This document shows positions 58,420 through 64,000 of a stretch of 64,000 bases of DNA, piece by piece; the stretch's first letter is position 1; every line of letters starts with the position of its first letter. A program made the translations under genes and the position numbers. The notes under the pieces were generated by a model. The model had not been told where the DNA came from. It did not search any database and saw nothing but the letters and a program-made list of their open reading frames with translations. Origin of the DNA: Streptomyces daqingensis (GTDB lineage Bacteria; Actinomycetota; Actinomycetes; Streptomycetales; Streptomycetaceae); contig NZ_BMMP01000023.1 of the NCBI RefSeq assembly GCF_014645895.1, positions 1-64,000 of the forward strand, given 5' to 3'.

Positions 58420-59481
58420 ATGACGGACGGCATGTCGCGACGGGCCGCTGGGCGGCGGGGACAGGCGGAGCACGCACCGGGGCCGCGGGGGCTGTCCGCC
58501 CCCGGGCCCGCGGCGAGCCGGCGGGGGATGCTCCCCGCCTCGGCCGCCGCGGGGCTCGCCCTGTTCGGCGGCGCGGGGTGCGGCACCGGCGGGAACCCGT
58601 CCGGCGCCGGTTCTGGCGCCGGGGCTGGCGGCGGGGGCAGGAGCAGCGGGAAAGCCTCGCCGTCGCCGCGCAGGACCAGGCGGCGTCCCCGACTGCCGCG
58701 CGGGGGACGCGAGTTGTTCCCGCGCTACCGCATGGTCGGGTACTGCGGACTGCCCGGCGCCGCCGCCCTGGGACGGCTGGGCAGCGGCGACCCGGATGAG
58801 CGGATACGCGAACTGGAGGAGAAAGCACAGGACTTCGGCGACGGACGTGAACTCATGCCCGTGCTGGAGCTGCTGGCGACCGTCGCCAATCCCACGCCGG
58901 GCCCGGACGGCGAGTACCGCACCCGTACGCCCCGGAAGACCGTCCGCCGCTTCCACGAACTCGCCCGTAAGCACGACGCGTTGCTGCTGCTGAACGTGCA
59001 GCCGGGACGCGCCGCCGCGCTGGACGAGGTGAAGGCGCTGCGCGAGTGGCTCGTCCGCCCTGACGTCGGTGTCGCGCTCGACCCGGAGTGGGACATGGGG
59101 CCCGGTGAGACGCCGGGCGAGACCTACGGGCACACGAGCGGGAAGGAACTCGACGAGGTGGCCGCCTACTTGGCGGATCTGGTCGAGGAGCACGACCTGC
59201 CGGACAAGCCGCTCGTCTTCCACCAGGTCTCCACCTCCGTCGTCAGCGACGAGGACGCCATACGTCCGGCCGACGGGGTCCCGGTGGTCAAGTGCGCCGA
59301 CGGCATAGGCTCCCCGGACCTCAAGCGCGCGACCTGGCGCCGGCTCGTCGACGACGTGCCGGAAGGGATGCACACCGGTTTCAAGCTGTTCTACGAGGAG
59401 GACACCGAGGGCAGCCGGCTGATGAGGCCCGAGGAGGTGCTCGCGCTCCGCCCGGCACCGGAGTACGTCGTCTACGAGTAG
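58420..59481 (+). CDS. Putative Tat lipoprotein of unknown function
   Basis: A 353-residue protein with a twin-arginine-like signal (SRRGMLPASAAAGLALFGGAGC) around residues 30-51 and a possible lipid-attached Cys. A Gly/Ser spacer and Arg-rich stretch precede a globular domain (about 95-353) that reads YRMVGYCGLPGAAALGRLG, LVRPDVGVALDPEWDMGPG and LVFHQVSTSVVSDEDAIRP. The regular alternation of strands and helices resembles a TIM-barrel, glycosidase-like fold, but I recognise no catalytic motif. The ATG at 58420 has CGGAGG eight bases upstream. Confidence 0.8.
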   Translation: MTDGMSRRAAGRRGQAEHAPGPRGLSAPGPAASRRGMLPASAAAGLALFGGAGCGTGGNPSGAGSGAGAGGGGRSSGKASPSPRRTRRRPRLPRGGRELFPRYRMVGYCGLPGAAALGRLGSGDPDERIRELEEKAQDFGDGRELMPVLELLATVANPTPGPDGEYRTRTPRKTVRRFHELARKHDALLLLNVQPGRAAALDEVKALREWLVRPDVGVALDPEWDMGPGETPGETYGHTSGKELDEVAAYLADLVEEHDLPDKPLVFHQVSTSVVSDEDAIRPADGVPVVKCADGIGSPDLKRATWRRLVDDVPEGMHTGFKLFYEEDTEGSRLMRPEEVLALRPAPEYVVYE

Positions 59482-59525
59482 CGCGGGCGCGCCGTCCCCG
59501 GCATGCCGGGGACGGCGCCCGGGGA

Positions 59526-59915
59526 CTAACGCGTCCAGCCGCCGTACGGCACGGTGATCAGCTCCATGGCGTGGCGTACCGGGTCCATGAAGTACACGCC
59601 CCTGCCGCCGTCGTTGTGGTTGACGGTGCCGGGCTGCCGCATGTGCGGGTCGGCGTAGTGCTCGATGCCGCGCGTCCTGATCCGTGCGTACGCCGCCTCG
59701 AACTCCTCGTCGGAGACGAGGAAGGCGTAGTGCTGCGGAGTGATCTTGTCGGCGGGGACTGCGGCGAAGTCCAGCGTGACGCCGTTGCTGAGATCCACGG
59801 CGATGAACGGGCCCCACTCCGCGGTGATCTCGAGGCCCAGCAGTTCCGCGAAGAACTCCGCGGACTCCCGGTTGTCCCGGGCATGGACGATGGTGTGGTT
59901 CAACTCGACTGACAT
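59526..59915 (-). CDS. VOC-family protein
   Basis: A 129-residue vicinal-oxygen-chelate (glyoxalase/dioxygenase fold) protein: ELNHTIVHARDNRESAEFFAELLGLE opens the first beta-alpha-beta-beta-beta unit, and GGRGVYFMDPVRHAMELITVPYG closes the second. The metal-binding His and Glu are present (NHTIVHA; HAMELI). Members include glyoxalase I, extradiol dioxygenases and antibiotic-binding proteins; the specific role is unclear. It diverges from the methyltransferase gene at 60114. Confidence 0.9.
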   Translation of the reverse strand: MSVELNHTIVHARDNRESAEFFAELLGLEITAEWGPFIAVDLSNGVTLDFAAVPADKITPQHYAFLVSDEEFEAAYARIRTRGIEHYADPHMRQPGTVNHNDGGRGVYFMDPVRHAMELITVPYGGWTR

Positions 59916-60113
59916 GAAATGCCTCCGGGGGCATCTCCCGGCACCTCCATGCCTCACCCGGCCGGTGACCGGCACGCGATGCCGTCCCCGATCGTAGGCG
60001 TTCCTGCGGTCCCGCGCCGGATGCCTGCGCGGGCTCCCGGGCGGAAGGCGCCTTCCGCCGGACACGGGCCGGGACGTAGCGGACATCCGGTACGCCGCCG
60101 TAGCGTCTTCGGC

Positions 60114-60695
60114 ATGCCGATGAACCGAGCACATCGCCGACTCTGCAGCTCCGAGAAGTGGGCCCGCGGCGTGCGCGAGCAACTGCTGCCGTGGGCGCTG
60201 GAGGACGTCGAACTGGGCGAGGACGTCCTGGAGTTGGGCTCCGGATACGGGGCGAACCTGCGGGTCCTCGTCGAGCAGGTCCCCCGGCTGACCGCCGTGG
60301 AGATCGACGGGGACACGGCCCGGCATCTGGAGGAGGGCTGGGGCGACAGGGCGCGCGTCGTGCACGCCGACGCGTCGGCGCTGCCGCTGCCGGACGCCGC
60401 GTTCTCCTCGGTCGTGTGCTTCACGATGCTCCACCACGTTCCGGCCACGGAGACCCAGGACCGGATCTTCAGCGAGGCCTTCCGCGTGCTGCGCCCCGGC
60501 GGCTTCTTCGCCGGCTGCGACAGCCAGCCCAACTTCCGCTTCCGGCTGCTGCACATCGGGGACACGAGGAACACGCTCGTGCCCGCGGAGCTTCCTGGAC
60601 GGCTCGCGGCGGCGGGGTTCACCGGTATCCGGGTCGACCGGCACCCGGAGAGCGGCGGCCTGCGCTTCCGCGGGAGGCGGCCCGCGGACGGCTGA
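60114..60695 (+). CDS. Class I SAM-dependent methyltransferase
   Basis: A 193-residue methyltransferase. Motif I is VLELGSGYGANLRVL, the acidic residue binding the ribose is in LTAVEIDGD, the adenine-binding part VVHADASALPLPDAAFSSVV, and the post-motif is FRVLRPGGFFAGCD. The short C-terminus lacks a cap, as in UbiE-like small-molecule methyltransferases. The start may be the ATG at 60114 or 60120. The substrate is unknown. Confidence 0.9.
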   Translation: MPMNRAHRRLCSSEKWARGVREQLLPWALEDVELGEDVLELGSGYGANLRVLVEQVPRLTAVEIDGDTARHLEEGWGDRARVVHADASALPLPDAAFSSVVCFTMLHHVPATETQDRIFSEAFRVLRPGGFFAGCDSQPNFRFRLLHIGDTRNTLVPAELPGRLAAAGFTGIRVDRHPESGGLRFRGRRPADG

Positions 60696-60803
60696 GGGAC
60701 CGGCGTCCCGGGGCGCGTCCGTCCCAGGGCCGCCACGTCCACGGTGCGTCAGCTTCGCCGCGCCCGGGGGGTGGACAGGTCTCCGCGCTGTCGATACTTT
60801 CAG

Positions 60804-60815
60804 CAAGTTCTTGCA
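60804..60815. promoter_or_regulatory. GCAAG-TT-CTTGC operator candidate
   Basis: A 12-bp dyad about 110 bp upstream of the debranching enzyme start, in an AT-richer patch. Streptomyces amylase and maltose genes carry CTTGCAG-type sites for the LacI-family regulator MalR (Reg1), and this dyad resembles them, so catabolite or maltodextrin control is plausible (family knowledge plus inference). Confidence 0.45.
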
Positions 60816-60923
60816 ACGCCTGCGGTCCGTCCCGCCGTTACCACCCCGGCGTCACGGCCCGGAGCGCGTGCGGCTGCCGGCGCGTGCGGCCCGAGCGACA
60901 CCGACGGATCTGAAGGAGCCGCC

Positions 60924-63398
<2,475 letters not shown>

Positions 63399-63496
63399 CG
63401 GGCGCCCGCCGCCCCGTGCCGCCCGGCCTCCCCGGCCGTCCGTCCGCGCCCACCCGGGGGTTGCCGGGCGGCACGCCCCTCCGTACGGTCGTCCGC

Positions 63497-64000
63497 ATGC
63501 CACGAGCCGCCTCCGCGCCCACCCGGTACAGGAGGCCGGTCTGCGCCGTCGTCGCGTCAGCCGTCCTCCTCCTCGGCGCGGGCTGCTCCGGCGGATCCTC
63601 CCCTGACGGCCCCCGCGAGAGCCGGCAGGACGGGCCGTCCTCGGCCGGCCCGTCGTACCCGTCCGCGGGCCCGCTGGAAGGGCCGTACGAGGTGCGCACC
63701 CAGACGGTCGGGCCGGACGACGTGGGCGGGAGGTTCCGCGGCGGCACGGTCTACTACCCCGCCGACGGCTCCCGCGACTACGGCGTCATCGCCGCCTCGC
63801 CGGGGCTGGGCGCCGACCAGTCCATGGTGCAGGCGTACGGCGCGCTGCTCGCGTCGCACGGGTTCGTCCTGATCACGTTCGACACGAAGACGCCGCAGGA
63901 CAGCCCGGCGCAGCGCGGCCGCCAGATGCTGGACGCCCTCGACTGGGCGGCGGAGCACAGCGCCGCCGCCGGACGCGCCGACCCGGACCGGCTGGGCGTG
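63497..64000 (+). CDS. Cutinase/PET-hydrolase-like lipoprotein (partial)
   Basis: The first 168 residues of a gene that runs off the window. A lipoprotein-type signal (VCAVVASAVLLLGAGCSGG) and a Ser/Gly spacer precede an alpha/beta-hydrolase domain whose start GRFRGGTVYYPADGSRDYG and then IAASPGLGADQSMVQAYG and FVLITFDTKTPQDSPAQRG match the cutinase-like polyester hydrolase family. The oxyanion motif SPGLG is present. The catalytic Ser, Asp and His lie beyond the end of the window, so activity cannot be judged. Confidence 0.82.
   Translation, partial: MPRAASAPTRYRRPVCAVVASAVLLLGAGCSGGSSPDGPRESRQDGPSSAGPSYPSAGPLEGPYEVRTQTVGPDDVGGRFRGGTVYYPADGSRDYGVIAASPGLGADQSMVQAYGALLASHGFVLITFDTKTPQDSPAQRGRQMLDALDWAAEHSAAAGRADPDRLGV

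Overview
The window looks like chromosomal DNA from Streptomyces or a close relative. GC content is very high throughout, GTG starts and 4-bp start/stop overlaps (ATGA/GTGA) are common, and several families seen are typical of the genus: a DUF5753-type XRE regulator with DUF397, DUF5063, a SigE-family sigma factor, a SARP regulator, and a lysC-asd pair. No phage genes, insertion sequences or CRISPR arrays were recognised.

Region by region. 1-12.7 kb: upp, a LytR_C-domain protein, a small VapB-like protein, a secreted M28 peptidase, a membrane acyltransferase, a TPR protein with a striking 32-bp palindromic operator, a two-component system and glgC. 12.9-18.7 kb: a DUF485/sodium-solute symporter pair, an XRE-DUF397 pair facing two small ORFs, an atypical alpha/beta hydrolase, and an AlkD-like repair protein preceded by 16-bp tandem repeats. 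19.5-28.6 kb: a bicovalent-type FAD oxidase, a four-gene molybdenum hydroxylase operon divergent from a TetR regulator, an Fpg/Nei glycosylase and a formaldehyde dehydrogenase. 28.6-31.2 kb: five tandem paralogous genes for tiny secreted two-cysteine proteins, each with the same bipartite upstream element, four of them with the same type of hairpin terminator. 31.7-33.0 kb: a VapBC pair and decayed DNA.

About 32.97-41.43 kb is a compact genomic island lying between an intact tRNA-Ser(GGA) gene and a displaced copy of its 3' portion (87-bp near-identical direct repeats, 3 mismatches). It carries no integrase. Its cargo is a small biosynthetic cluster: a SARP activator with three TTA codons, a haem-oxygenase-like diiron enzyme (HDO), an isoleucine-dioxygenase-type Fe/2OG enzyme, a DapF-fold protein in which both catalytic cysteines are serine, a PLP aminotransferase, an EamA exporter, a CTP-synthase-glutaminase-like protein lacking the triad histidine, and a LysR regulator. 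I infer a modified, exported amino acid. The product is unknown, and this is the best candidate for an undescribed system in the window.

41.4-64 kb returns to conserved chromosome: tRNA-Ser, SRP RNA, dnaX, ybaB, recR, a DUF5063 gene, stress and SRPBCC genes, lysC-asd, a SigE-family sigma factor with a large Pro-rich membrane partner, SURF1, an S9 peptidase that overlaps it tail-to-tail, a lipoprotein, a VOC protein, a methyltransferase, a secreted isoamylase-type debranching enzyme, and the start of a cutinase-like lipoprotein that runs off the window.
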